From positions 1 through 64,000 of the forward strand of contig JARIAN010000126.1 of NCBI GenBank assembly GCA_029257865.1: a stretch of 64,000 nucleotides of DNA, written 5' to 3'. Below, in pieces: positions 27,977 to 35,728 of the stretch. A program made the translations under genes and the position numbers. This DNA is from Phocaeicola sp. GTDB taxonomy: Bacteria > Bacteroidota > Bacteroidia > Bacteroidales > Bacteroidaceae. How positions within the stretch are numbered: the first letter of the stretch is position 1; the number at the start of each line of letters is the position of its first letter. The notes under the pieces were generated by a model. It was not told the origin of the DNA, made no database searches, and worked only from the letters and a program-made list of their open reading frames with translations.

Positions 27977-28729
27977 ATGTTTGAAAAAAATGAAATGATA
28001 TTTGGCGTAAGAGCCGTGATAGAAGCTATTCAGGCCGGCAAGGAAATTGATAAGGTACTGGTAAAAAAAGACATACAGAGCGACCTGTCAAAGGAACTGT
28101 TTGCTGTCCTGAAAGAAACATTTATTCCTGTACAGCGAGTACCGGTAGAAAAGTTGAACCGTATCACCAAAAAGAACCATCAGGGAGTGGTAGCTTTTAT
28201 CTCTCCTATCACTTATCAAAAGACGGAGGATATTGTGCCTTTCTTGTTTGAAGAAGGAAAGAACCCGCTGCTGATTATGCTTGACGGCCTGACCGACGTG
28301 AGAAACTTTGGCGCCATTGCCCGTACTTGTGAATGTGCCGGTGTAGATGCCATCATCATTCCTTCAAAAAACAGTGTCAGCGTAAACGCAGATGCCATCA
28401 AGACTTCTGCCGGAGCCCTGCACACCATTCCGGTTTGCCGCGAAAACAACTTGACACAGACCATCAAGTTTCTGAAAGATTCCGGCTTCAAAATTGTAGC
28501 TGCTACCGAAAAAGGCGATTATGACTATACCAAAGGAGAATACCAGTCGCCTACATGCATCATCATGGGAGCAGAAGATACTGGAGTGCCTTACGAACAT
28601 CTGGCTCTTTGCGATGAATGGATAAAGATTCCATTGTTTGGAAACATTGAATCGCTGAACGTATCAGTTGCTGCCGGTATTTTAATTTACGAAGCAGTAA
28701 AACAACGCGGTTTTGCTGAAGATAAATAA
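27977..28729 (+). CDS. rlmB: 23S rRNA (guanosine-2'-O)-methyltransferase, TrmH/RlmB family
   Basis: A 250-residue SPOUT methyltransferase. The N-terminal substrate-binding domain (~1-80, MIFGVRAVIEAIQAGKEIDK) is followed by the knotted catalytic domain with motif 1 (LDGLTDVRNFGAIARTCECA), motif 2 (CIIMGAEDTGVP) and motif 3 (IPLFGNIESLNVSVAAGILI, with Ser/Asn of the knot). RlmB methylates G2251 in the peptidyl-transferase P loop; the E. coli name fits by architecture, but other TrmH-family targets cannot be excluded. Sits in the exonuclease-coaBC-recN operon, 28 nt before the TPR gene. Confidence 0.88.
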   Translation: MFEKNEMIFGVRAVIEAIQAGKEIDKVLVKKDIQSDLSKELFAVLKETFIPVQRVPVEKLNRITKKNHQGVVAFISPITYQKTEDIVPFLFEEGKNPLLIMLDGLTDVRNFGAIARTCECAGVDAIIIPSKNSVSVNADAIKTSAGALHTIPVCRENNLTQTIKFLKDSGFKIVAATEKGDYDYTKGEYQSPTCIIMGAEDTGVPYEHLALCDEWIKIPLFGNIESLNVSVAAGILIYEAVKQRGFAEDK

Positions 28730-28757
28730 GCCTTAACCGAAAAAAGATTATCCAACT

Positions 28758-30458
28758 ATGAAGAAAATATTTTGTATGCTGGTGTGCGGGGCGTTCCTGC
28801 ATACCGGCTTCGCTCAAAGTCTGCCTAAATGGGCAGGAAAAGCACGAAAAGCGGTATGCTCAGTCATTACTTACACTAAAGACAATAAGATTCTGAATAC
28901 CGGCAACGGATTTTATATCAACGAAAAGGGAATTGCAGTTTCCGATTATTCCTTATTTAAAGGGGCCGACCGTGCAGTAGTGGTCACTGCCGATGGCAAA
29001 GAACTTCCGGTGGAATACATCGTAGGGGCAAATGATATGTATGATGTCATCAAGTTTAAGACAGCCACAGATAAGAAGATGGTAGCACTGCCGATAGCTG
29101 CAAATGGAGCAGCAAACGGCGAAACAATCTATCTGCTGCCCTACTCTACTCAGAAAACCGTGAGTGGCAATAACGGAAAAGTAACTCAAGTAGACTCTAT
29201 TGCCAACAACTCAGTATATTACACCTTGGAAATGGCAGCCTCTGAAAAGACAGTGAGCTGTCCTGTCATGAATGAAGCAGGTGAAGTGGTGGGAATGATG
29301 CAGAAAGGAAGTGGCAAAGATGGCAAAGAAAGCTATGCGCTAGGTATCAGATATGCTGCTTCTTTGAGTATCTCGGCTCTTTCTTTCAATGACTTCACAC
29401 TCAACTCTATTGGCATTAAAAAAGGATTGCCGGAAGATGAATCACAAGCTATTGTGTACTTGTATATGGCTTCCTCCCAACTGGATGGAGCTAAATATCT
29501 AAGTCTGCTGGATGATTTCATAGCACAATTCCCAGACAATAAAGAAGGCTATCTGCGTAAAGCTGCCTATTATATCAATACCGGAAAATCTGAAGATTAC
29601 AGCCAAACTGAAAACTACATAAAAAAAGCGTTGGAAGTCAACACAAAGAAGGATGAAGTGCATTATGAAATAGCCAAAATGATTTATTCCTACCGCACAG
29701 CAGTCAATGAAAATGAAGGAAATAAGGAATGGAGCTATGCACGTGCGTTAGATGAAATAAACCAAGCTTTATCTACTGCCAAAGAACCTATCTACCTCCA
29801 GCAGAAAGGAGATATCTGTTTTGCAATGAAGAATTACCAGGAAGCTTTTCAGAGTTATAATGAAGTAAACCATACCTCATTGGCTTCAGCCGCCACCTTC
29901 TACTCGGCTGCCAAGGCAAAAGAACTGACTGAGGGTGCTGACCTTAAAGAAGTGACAGCACTGATGGATAGTGCAATGGCTTTCTTCAACAAGCCTTATG
30001 GTAAAGAAGCCGCCCCTTATCTGTATGAAAGAGCCAGAGTAAAAACTGCCGACAAGGATTTCCGTGGTGCTGTATTAGACTATAACGATTTCTACGATTC
30101 TATGATGGGACAGGTTTCCGCTGAATTCTACTTGATTCGTGAGCAGGCAGAAATGCAATGCAAAATGTATCAACAGGCCATCAATGACATCAACAAGGCA
30201 GTGGAACTTGAGCCAAAGAACTTGGAGTATCTGCTGGAAAAAGGAGGAGTATTGCTCCGCCTCAACCAATTGGACAATGCTATTGCAACTTTCAAACAAA
30301 TCATAACCTTGGACAGCAAGCAAGCTCCTGCCTACCGCATGATGGGTTATGCCGAAATTCAGAAAGGCAATAAGAAAGAAGGCTTGAAACACTTGCAGCA
30401 AGCGAAAGAATTGGGCGATAAAGTGGCAGAGAGTATCATTAAAAAATATTCCAAATAA
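28758..30458 (+). CDS. Exported TPR protein with degenerate trypsin-like protease domain
   Basis: A 566-residue exported protein. A signal peptide (to about HTGFAQ, residue 20) is followed by a DegP/trypsin-like beta-barrel at ~22-215 and tetratricopeptide repeats to the end (for example AINDINKAVELEPKNLEYLL). The protease part aligns by eye with S1C proteases (ILNTGNGFYINEKGIAVSDY; PVMNEAGEVVGMMQKGSG), but the catalytic His position is S65 and the GNSGG serine motif has become TVSCP (166-169). Only D96 remains. I infer a non-catalytic scaffold or chaperone in the periplasm. Last gene of the operon beginning at the exonuclease; a strong terminator follows. Confidence 0.85.
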   Translation: MKKIFCMLVCGAFLHTGFAQSLPKWAGKARKAVCSVITYTKDNKILNTGNGFYINEKGIAVSDYSLFKGADRAVVVTADGKELPVEYIVGANDMYDVIKFKTATDKKMVALPIAANGAANGETIYLLPYSTQKTVSGNNGKVTQVDSIANNSVYYTLEMAASEKTVSCPVMNEAGEVVGMMQKGSGKDGKESYALGIRYAASLSISALSFNDFTLNSIGIKKGLPEDESQAIVYLYMASSQLDGAKYLSLLDDFIAQFPDNKEGYLRKAAYYINTGKSEDYSQTENYIKKALEVNTKKDEVHYEIAKMIYSYRTAVNENEGNKEWSYARALDEINQALSTAKEPIYLQQKGDICFAMKNYQEAFQSYNEVNHTSLASAATFYSAAKAKELTEGADLKEVTALMDSAMAFFNKPYGKEAAPYLYERARVKTADKDFRGAVLDYNDFYDSMMGQVSAEFYLIREQAEMQCKMYQQAINDINKAVELEPKNLEYLLEKGGVLLRLNQLDNAIATFKQIITLDSKQAPAYRMMGYAEIQKGNKKEGLKHLQQAKELGDKVAESIIKKYSK

Positions 30459-30500
30459 AACATTGCCGGTATCTTTCTCCTCTTGAAGAGAATTATAAAA

Positions 30501-30549
30501 AACAGTGTCAGCAAAGAATAAGCATAGACTTTGCTGACACTGTTTGTTT
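30501..30549. terminator. Bidirectional terminator between convergent genes
   Basis: Perfect 16-bp stem AACAGTGTCAGCAAAG (30501-30516) with CTTTGCTGACACTGTT (30529-30544), flanked by A and T runs. It serves the TPR pseudo-protease operon (plus) and the LytTR operon (minus). Confidence 0.9.
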
Positions 30550-30615
30550 CACACAATACAAAATGGTTGGTTTTTCCGTATTTCAAAAGAACTCACCAAC
30601 AAATGTTACACAGAG

Positions 30616-31515
30616 CTATCGGATAGTTTCATCACCATATTTTCTCCACACGATATAACTGATATTCTCAGGCATAACACTTCTACCTGAATAATAGCTA
30701 TCATCACCAAACTCATGACGATTGTTGTTTCTATCAATAGCCCATCCATAGGAAGAAGAACCAACCAGATAGATTGCCTCATCTACTCCTAAAGCAACAA
30801 GAGAGTTTGAGAAATCATGAAATGTAATCCTGTTAAGAGATTCCACCATAAACACTTGCCCTTTGCTATAGCACAGACCTCTCCGAATAGATTTTCCTTT
30901 GGGGTTATCTTGAATAACTTGACCTTTGTGTACAAGAGGGTATTGCCTGAAGAAATACCCCTCTTCCTCTGTAGCCTGTTCAAATAGAGAGGTATTCTTG
31001 GCAACCCCAACAGTAACCTTTCCGCCAATGGAAGCACAGAACCCCTTTTTTGATTGCCCCCAGGCACGCGGCTCTCCTTTAAGTACGAAGGCACCTACTA
31101 TCCCTCCATTGTCAGCCCTTATATCTGCTGCCTGCGCAACGTAGATGACCGATTTATCTTGAAGGTCCATCTTTCCTATATGAAGGGTGAGTTCTGCATG
31201 GTGAGGAATATATATCCTCAACGGAATATTGAAGACTGCGGTATCCCTGATTTCTGTAAAACTTGAAACAGGTACACGGGTTGTATCCTCCTTCAACTCC
31301 ACCTGTACAACATCCTTTTCAGGAGTATCCTGCATGGTGGAGGAAATGCCACCTGTATTGCCCATTATGAAAACAATCACAGCCATAATTACGAGCCCTA
31401 TGGCTAGAAATATAATTATGAGAACCTTAAAACCGGAAAACTTCTGCTTTCTTGTAGAGGGATTGCACCCTATGATGCGAATCTGGTCATCACCGATATC
31501 TTTATAATCCTTCAT
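30616..31515 (-). CDS. Membrane-anchored protein with phosphodiester-glycosidase-like ectodomain
   Basis: A 299-residue protein. A 28-residue cytoplasmic N-terminus (containing DDQIRIIG) is followed by one transmembrane helix (29-51, VLIIIFLAIGLVIMAVIVFI) and a beta-rich exported domain. The second half resembles the NAGPA/phosphodiester glycosidase fold: GIVGAFVLKGEP, RRGLCYSKGQVFMVES, and FHDFSNSLVALGVDEAIYLV where the family has its LDGGGS strand; here that motif is VGSSSYGWA, so catalysis is doubtful. The gene overlaps the LytTR regulator by 4 nt (start 31515, regulator stop 31512), implying coupled translation. I infer a membrane partner that controls the regulator. The fold call is by eye and moderate. 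Confidence 0.65.
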   Translation of the reverse strand: MKDYKDIGDDQIRIIGCNPSTRKQKFSGFKVLIIIFLAIGLVIMAVIVFIMGNTGGISSTMQDTPEKDVVQVELKEDTTRVPVSSFTEIRDTAVFNIPLRIYIPHHAELTLHIGKMDLQDKSVIYVAQAADIRADNGGIVGAFVLKGEPRAWGQSKKGFCASIGGKVTVGVAKNTSLFEQATEEEGYFFRQYPLVHKGQVIQDNPKGKSIRRGLCYSKGQVFMVESLNRITFHDFSNSLVALGVDEAIYLVGSSSYGWAIDRNNNRHEFGDDSYYSGRSVMPENISYIVWRKYGDETIR

Positions 31516-31877
31516 TGTATATTCTCCTTTTCTATTAATTCTTTTAGTTGCTTCAGTGCCTCTTTAGAGGCCGTGACACAATGGTTGAAATTTAGTGTGT
31601 CCGAAAGTATCAGTTTCTGCTTCGATGCATTGATATAGTAAATATAAGTACGGTTTATGATTAAACCCTTCCCGATGCGGATAAAGATGTTTCCTTCAAC
31701 CTCCAGTTGCGATTCTATCATTCTCTCTATCTGACCAAGCTGATAAGACAGTACTCTCATCTCTCCATCCGCCTGCACCATGGTTGAGTAATTACCATCA
31801 GATGAAATGTAGACTATATGGCTGGGGTCTATCCGAACAAGGTCGACAGATGTTTGTATTATAAGGAGCCTTTTCAT
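31512..31877 (-). CDS. LytTR-domain DNA-binding regulator without receiver domain
   Basis: A 121-residue protein that is almost entirely a LytTR DNA-binding domain: VRIDPSHIVYISSDGNYSTM at the start, then FIRIGKGLIINRTYIYYINA. There is no receiver, kinase or membrane segment, so activity must be set by another protein or by level. It sits between a periplasmic TPR protein (43 nt upstream) and a membrane-anchored protein (4-nt overlap). LytTR-only regulators paired with membrane inhibitors are known in streptococci (HdrRM, BrsRM); a similar logic here is inference. Perfect direct repeats at 33666-33697, upstream of the operon promoter, are a candidate binding site. Confidence 0.88.
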   Translation of the reverse strand: MKRLLIIQTSVDLVRIDPSHIVYISSDGNYSTMVQADGEMRVLSYQLGQIERMIESQLEVEGNIFIRIGKGLIINRTYIYYINASKQKLILSDTLNFNHCVTASKEALKQLKELIEKENIQ

Positions 31878-31919
31878 TTTATTTATTTTCCGGCAAATAT
31901 ATGCCTATTGTTCATATCT

Positions 31920-33587
31920 TCAAATGAATTTCGTCATTATCTTGCTTTTTCCCTTGAACTCACTGACCAAAGACCTAAATTCCGGAGTGTTTCTGATAGG
32001 TTCAAAATCACTGTCGCTCTCAACAGAGTCAAACGCACGAAAACCTTTTTCGAAAGCTTTCCTCAAATAGTTCACGGCTTCGTCTGTTTTTTTCATGAGA
32101 GACATCAAACGAGCATAATCATAACACACGTCATAGTCGTCCGGATTGTTCTTTACAATATCGTCTGCCCATTGCATTGCCTTCTCATCCTCACCTTGAA
32201 AATGCAAGACAAATTGTCGTCGGCTCAAGGGGGAAGGTATTGTGTCCATCTGTATCACTTTTTCAAAATCGGCATTGGCTTTCTGAGTTTCCCCTGTTTC
32301 CCGGAGCAGCATTCCCCGCAAGAAATACACAAAGGAAGATTGGTTTCCTTTATTCATCTCAATTCCTGTACTGAAGTGCTTTATAGCCAATTCAGTGTCA
32401 CCCTTCATTTTATAACAAACCGCCAGTTTGCAATAAAGGAATCCATCGGCAGGATATTGCTTGAGCAACGTCTTGTAATCCTCAATCGCCTTGTCGGTCA
32501 ATCCGGTTGCCCGATAGATATCAGCCCTTACAATCAAAGAATTATAGCTGTCCTCGCTTTCTTCTTCCTCAAGACTGATGCAATGGTTTATGTCTGAAAG
32601 TGCCATATCCCAGTTGCCTGTTTCATAATAACATTTGGAGCGATAGTAATAATTGAAAGAGGAGGGACCATACATACTCTCCAGTTCATCATAGATCTTT
32701 ATCGCACTTATATAGTCATCCGATTTCTCATCAAGTGTTGCTTCCAGTAGTTTCCAACCCAAATAGTTATCCCTATCATTAATATCCAGTTTTGTTTTTA
32801 CCTTTGCAATTGCATAATCAAGATGCTTCTCTAGTACCCTCATGATTTCCTCCTCAAAAGGAGAACCACCTTGTTCACAATACATGATGGCATGGTCTAT
32901 AGCCCGGTAATATTCACCAAGACCATAACAAGCTACGCATCTTAATGCATAGATTTCTTTATATGAAGGGTCTATCTTCTCACATCTTTCGGTTATTTCC
33001 ATTGTACTTCGATAGTCTTTATATTCTATCCTGTTGGATGCAAGGCCAAGCAATGCAACAATATCTTCAGGATTGCTTTCAAGCATCAGTTCAAACACTT
33101 CATCAGCTTTCTGAAATTCGTTTTGATACATGTATAGTATTGATTTTACATGCAGGATATCATGAATTTCCACCATATCGTCCTTAGGCACCAGTTCATA
33201 GGCTTTATCTATATCGTTCAAGGCTTCATCATATCTTCCTGTCTGCTCATAGATTCGAGACCTCATCGCATATATCAGATACTCCTTAATTTCTCCGCGG
33301 TGCTTGCCTATACATGAAAAAGCTTTACTGACGTCATCAAGTGCTTCATTGAAACAGCCTTTTCCAGAATAGACCAATGCCCTGGTGACATATCCGTCTG
33401 CTAAATCCGGATTATCTTCAATAAATCCGTTTATTACTTTAAGAGCCTTCTCGTCCAGACCTACACTCAAGAGTTCTGCTGCCTGATTTACTCTGTCATC
33501 TCCTTTTTGTGTGTCATTGTTCTGACCATAAGAAAATATGGTTGAAGCAAGAATGAATACCAATGTGATAAATGCTATTCGTTTCAT
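31920..33587 (-). CDS. Periplasmic TPR-repeat protein
   Basis: A 555-residue exported protein. A signal peptide (MKRIAFITLVFILASTIFSYGQ) precedes roughly a dozen tetratricopeptide repeats filling residues ~30-530 (for example DGYVTRALVYSGKGCFNEAL, and NYYYRSKCYYETGNWDMALS). No catalytic domain. Periplasmic TPR solenoids in this order often serve as sensory or scaffold modules of signalling systems. It is the first gene of the operon with the LytTR regulator and membrane protein, so a sensor role is inferred. A good promoter lies 32-63 nt upstream of the start, with direct repeats just above it. Confidence 0.85.
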   Translation of the reverse strand: MKRIAFITLVFILASTIFSYGQNNDTQKGDDRVNQAAELLSVGLDEKALKVINGFIEDNPDLADGYVTRALVYSGKGCFNEALDDVSKAFSCIGKHRGEIKEYLIYAMRSRIYEQTGRYDEALNDIDKAYELVPKDDMVEIHDILHVKSILYMYQNEFQKADEVFELMLESNPEDIVALLGLASNRIEYKDYRSTMEITERCEKIDPSYKEIYALRCVACYGLGEYYRAIDHAIMYCEQGGSPFEEEIMRVLEKHLDYAIAKVKTKLDINDRDNYLGWKLLEATLDEKSDDYISAIKIYDELESMYGPSSFNYYYRSKCYYETGNWDMALSDINHCISLEEEESEDSYNSLIVRADIYRATGLTDKAIEDYKTLLKQYPADGFLYCKLAVCYKMKGDTELAIKHFSTGIEMNKGNQSSFVYFLRGMLLRETGETQKANADFEKVIQMDTIPSPLSRRQFVLHFQGEDEKAMQWADDIVKNNPDDYDVCYDYARLMSLMKKTDEAVNYLRKAFEKGFRAFDSVESDSDFEPIRNTPEFRSLVSEFKGKSKIMTKFI

Positions 33588-33618
33588 AAGTTTTATAGTT
33601 TATTGTTATTTTCTTCAA

Positions 33619-33650
33619 CAAAGGTCCAAATTAAGTTTATCTCAAACAAA
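33619..33650 (-). promoter_or_regulatory. Promoter of the TPR-LytTR-membrane operon
   Basis: Minus strand: TTTG (33647-33650), exactly 20 nt, GACCTTTG (33619-33626), one mismatch to TAnnTTTG. The ATG lies 31 nt below the -7 box. The weak -7 fits an activator-dependent promoter. Confidence 0.65.
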
Positions 33651-33665
33651 CAAAAGGGAATGCAA

Positions 33666-33697
33666 TGTATGAAATGTCTGTTTGAGTGTATGAAATG
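33666..33697 (-). repeat. Perfect 11-bp direct repeat pair, candidate LytTR operator
   Basis: TGTATGAAATG occurs at 33666-33676 and again at 33687-33697: identical, same orientation, 21-bp period (two DNA turns), 10-bp spacer. The nearer copy ends 15 bp above the -33 box. LytTR proteins classically bind pairs of ~9-bp direct repeats spaced 12-13 bp, so the geometry fits, although the bases do not match the published LytTR consensus. Confidence 0.6.
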
Positions 33698-33758
33698 ATT
33701 CGTAAAGGGCAGTTTCAGCATATAGTATCTGTCCCTGCTTCAAGTCGGCACATAAAAA

Positions 33759-33796
33759 AAGTCTGCAAGACTTTTCTTCAAAATCTTACAGACTTC
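33759..33796 (-). terminator. Terminator of the TlpA-like gene
   Basis: Imperfect stem AAGTCTGCAAGA paired with TCTTACAGACTT, with A-rich plus-strand sequence just before it giving the minus-strand T tract. It lies about 90 nt past the stop codon at 33884. Confidence 0.65.
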
Positions 33797-33883
33797 AATA
33801 TATATATATCAAGTTTACTCTAAATTAGCCCTTCTTTTTATCGGAAGACTAAAATATTATTGAAAGAAAGATCTTCAATAAAC

Positions 33884-34984
33884 TTACTTCATCAATTCAG
33901 CCAATTTTTCAGCCAAGGCTTCACCGCGCAAATTTCTTGCAACAATCACACCATCCTGATCAACCAATACTGTAGAAGGAATGCTGCGCACACCATACAA
34001 TTTAGCACCTTCGCAAGCCCAACCTTTCAAATCGGACATCTGAGGCCAAGTCATATTCAATGATTTTACAGCCTTCTTCCAAGCCTCAGCATCATTGTCC
34101 AAAGAAACACCTACAATACCAAAACCTTTAGACTTGAACTGCTTATAAGCCTCTACTACATTAGGCATTTCCTGGCGACATGGTCCACACCAGCTAGCCC
34201 AGAAATCAATCAATGTAAATTTGTTCTTTCCAATGAATTCAGAAAGTTTTGCTTCTTTTCCATCAATCGTATTCATTGAGAAGTCAACGAACTTCTGACC
34301 AACAGCAGTCTTAGATAAAATAGCAACTCGCTCTTTCAGTCTCACAATATCAGCATCGTTAGCATACTCAGCAGGAACCTTACCCAGCAATTCAGTAACC
34401 TTGCTCAAATCAAAAGCATCGGCATAAGCAGCAAGCAACTGAACACCTACCAAATTGTTGATGTTAGCTTCTACAGCATCCAATGAAACCTGAACGCTCT
34501 GAGCATCTTTTGCCTCCAACTGCTTTTCCATTTCTTTCACCTGCTCTGCAGTAAGAGTAGAATCGGTACGCATCTGACGGTAAAGCTCATTCATTTCCTT
34601 ATTCAAAGCAATATACTGATCCATGAATTTCTGATAAGCATCATTACAGGTTGTTCCAGAAACCTTATTCTCACCCTGAGCCAAATGCAATTGGATATTA
34701 CCATTTTCAATGAAAACCATTGCAATCATACGCTGTCTCTCTTTCATATAAGTAACATAGCGACTTACAGTAAGAGAATCCAAATCTCCCTTGAAACTGA
34801 ATGCTCCTTTTGTTACCACAGCAGAATCCAACTTCACCAATTTACCATCTTGCATATTCTGAAGATACACCATTTCTCCATCAGCAATTCCCTCAGATGT
34901 ACCAGCAATGGTATATCCTTTGTGTTCTTGACAAGAAGCAAGTGCCAACATACCTGCAGCTGCCATCAAAATCATTCTTTTCAT
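33884..34984 (-). CDS. DUF4369-TlpA thioredoxin-family lipoprotein
   Basis: A 366-residue envelope lipoprotein. The signal sequence ends in a lipobox (ALASC, Cys18). A DUF4369 beta-sandwich covers ~22-120, a helical linker ~120-225, and a TlpA/ResA-type thioredoxin domain ~228-366 with the redox pair C266-G-P-C269 (FWASWCGPCRQEMP) and the cis-proline segment GVRSIPSTVLVD. Such proteins reduce or exchange disulfides of periplasmic or surface proteins. This two-domain form is abundant in Bacteroidales. It follows the AbgT-like gene by 30 nt but has its own promoter at 35018, so it is likely expressed independently as well. Confidence 0.9.
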   Translation of the reverse strand: MKRMILMAAAGMLALASCQEHKGYTIAGTSEGIADGEMVYLQNMQDGKLVKLDSAVVTKGAFSFKGDLDSLTVSRYVTYMKERQRMIAMVFIENGNIQLHLAQGENKVSGTTCNDAYQKFMDQYIALNKEMNELYRQMRTDSTLTAEQVKEMEKQLEAKDAQSVQVSLDAVEANINNLVGVQLLAAYADAFDLSKVTELLGKVPAEYANDADIVRLKERVAILSKTAVGQKFVDFSMNTIDGKEAKLSEFIGKNKFTLIDFWASWCGPCRQEMPNVVEAYKQFKSKGFGIVGVSLDNDAEAWKKAVKSLNMTWPQMSDLKGWACEGAKLYGVRSIPSTVLVDQDGVIVARNLRGEALAEKLAELMK

Positions 34985-35014
34985 ATCAGTACGTTATTTA
35001 ATTTTGTAATATGG

Positions 35015-35728
35015 CTACAAAGATATATTTTTTTTCCTTAATGCAAAGCCTAATGAAAAAAGAATACATACTATATAACTAAAATAGACCAATTGCTCCG
35101 ATATTCCCCAATAAAGATATAATTTGCTATATTCCAACGCCTCAAAAAGCTGGACAACAAAAAAATAGATAACAAAGAATTCAGGGATGCGGATGAAACC
35201 ATACGACATGCCACGCACAATATCTTTATCGGTGTGATAGAAATTAACTGCATAACCATACACTCCTCCCATTATACCCCACATAACAGAAAGCAAATAG
35301 GCACTACCATCAAGCAAAGGAGAGCCAGATAATCTACCATTGATGCTACGAGCTCCTCCCCAAGGACCATAGGCTAAAAATAACCATCCCCCCATGAGAA
35401 TACATCCAGAGGCTATGCTAACAATCAAGGCATTTCTCTCCTTACGAGACAGTTCTCTCCTACGGTAAACAAATCGCCAGAGGGCATCGGCACATCCTGT
35501 ATGAACAAGCAAACCTCCCCCTAAAAATAGAAGAACAATACTCCCTATCAAAGGAGCCAACAAAAATGAATGTCCCACTGTACGCAATTTCCATCGTAGC
35601 CCTTCCGGGCTCATCAGATTTTCAACTCCCTCCCAACCATAAATATTGCCTATCCATGAAAGCAAAACCACCAGCTGAGTCAAGAGAAAAAAACAAGTGG
35701 CTGGATGAATATAATGCTTACTCGTCAT
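35015..35728 (-). CDS. Shortened AbgT-like membrane protein
   Basis: A 237-residue integral membrane protein with about six hydrophobic helices. Two blocks look like the p-aminobenzoyl-glutamate transporter AbgT (about 500 residues). HPATCFFLLTQLVVLLSWIG with NLMSPEGLRWKL, SFLLAPLIGSIVLLFLGGGL match the first helices. SPLLDGSAYLLSVMWGIMGG with VYGYAVN matches the segment after the middle (AbgT: SPFIKGIVPLIILFFFVVSL). The re-entrant hairpins and Asp-rich helices that carry substrate in AbgT are missing, so transport is doubtful. It overlaps the response regulator stop by 11 nt and closes the kinase operon, which suggests a sensory or accessory role. The homology is by eye. Confidence 0.7.
   Translation of the reverse strand: MTSKHYIHPATCFFLLTQLVVLLSWIGNIYGWEGVENLMSPEGLRWKLRTVGHSFLLAPLIGSIVLLFLGGGLLVHTGCADALWRFVYRRRELSRKERNALIVSIASGCILMGGWLFLAYGPWGGARSINGRLSGSPLLDGSAYLLSVMWGIMGGVYGYAVNFYHTDKDIVRGMSYGFIRIPEFFVIYFFVVQLFEALEYSKLYLYWGISEQLVYFSYIVCILFSLGFALRKKNISL
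35018..35047 (-). promoter_or_regulatory. Sigma-ABfr promoter of the TlpA-like gene
   Basis: Minus strand: TTTG (35044-35047), 18 nt, TATCTTTG (35018-35025). The -33 box lies inside the end of the AbgT-like gene; the ATG is 33 nt below the -7 box. Confidence 0.65.

Noticed and set aside
31818-32597. A 259-codon open frame on the plus strand antisense to the periplasmic TPR gene
   Set aside because: It lies wholly opposite a gene with clear TPR repeats and signal peptide. Its translation has no domain, is rich in Phe/His/Ser as expected for an antisense shadow, and has no promoter.
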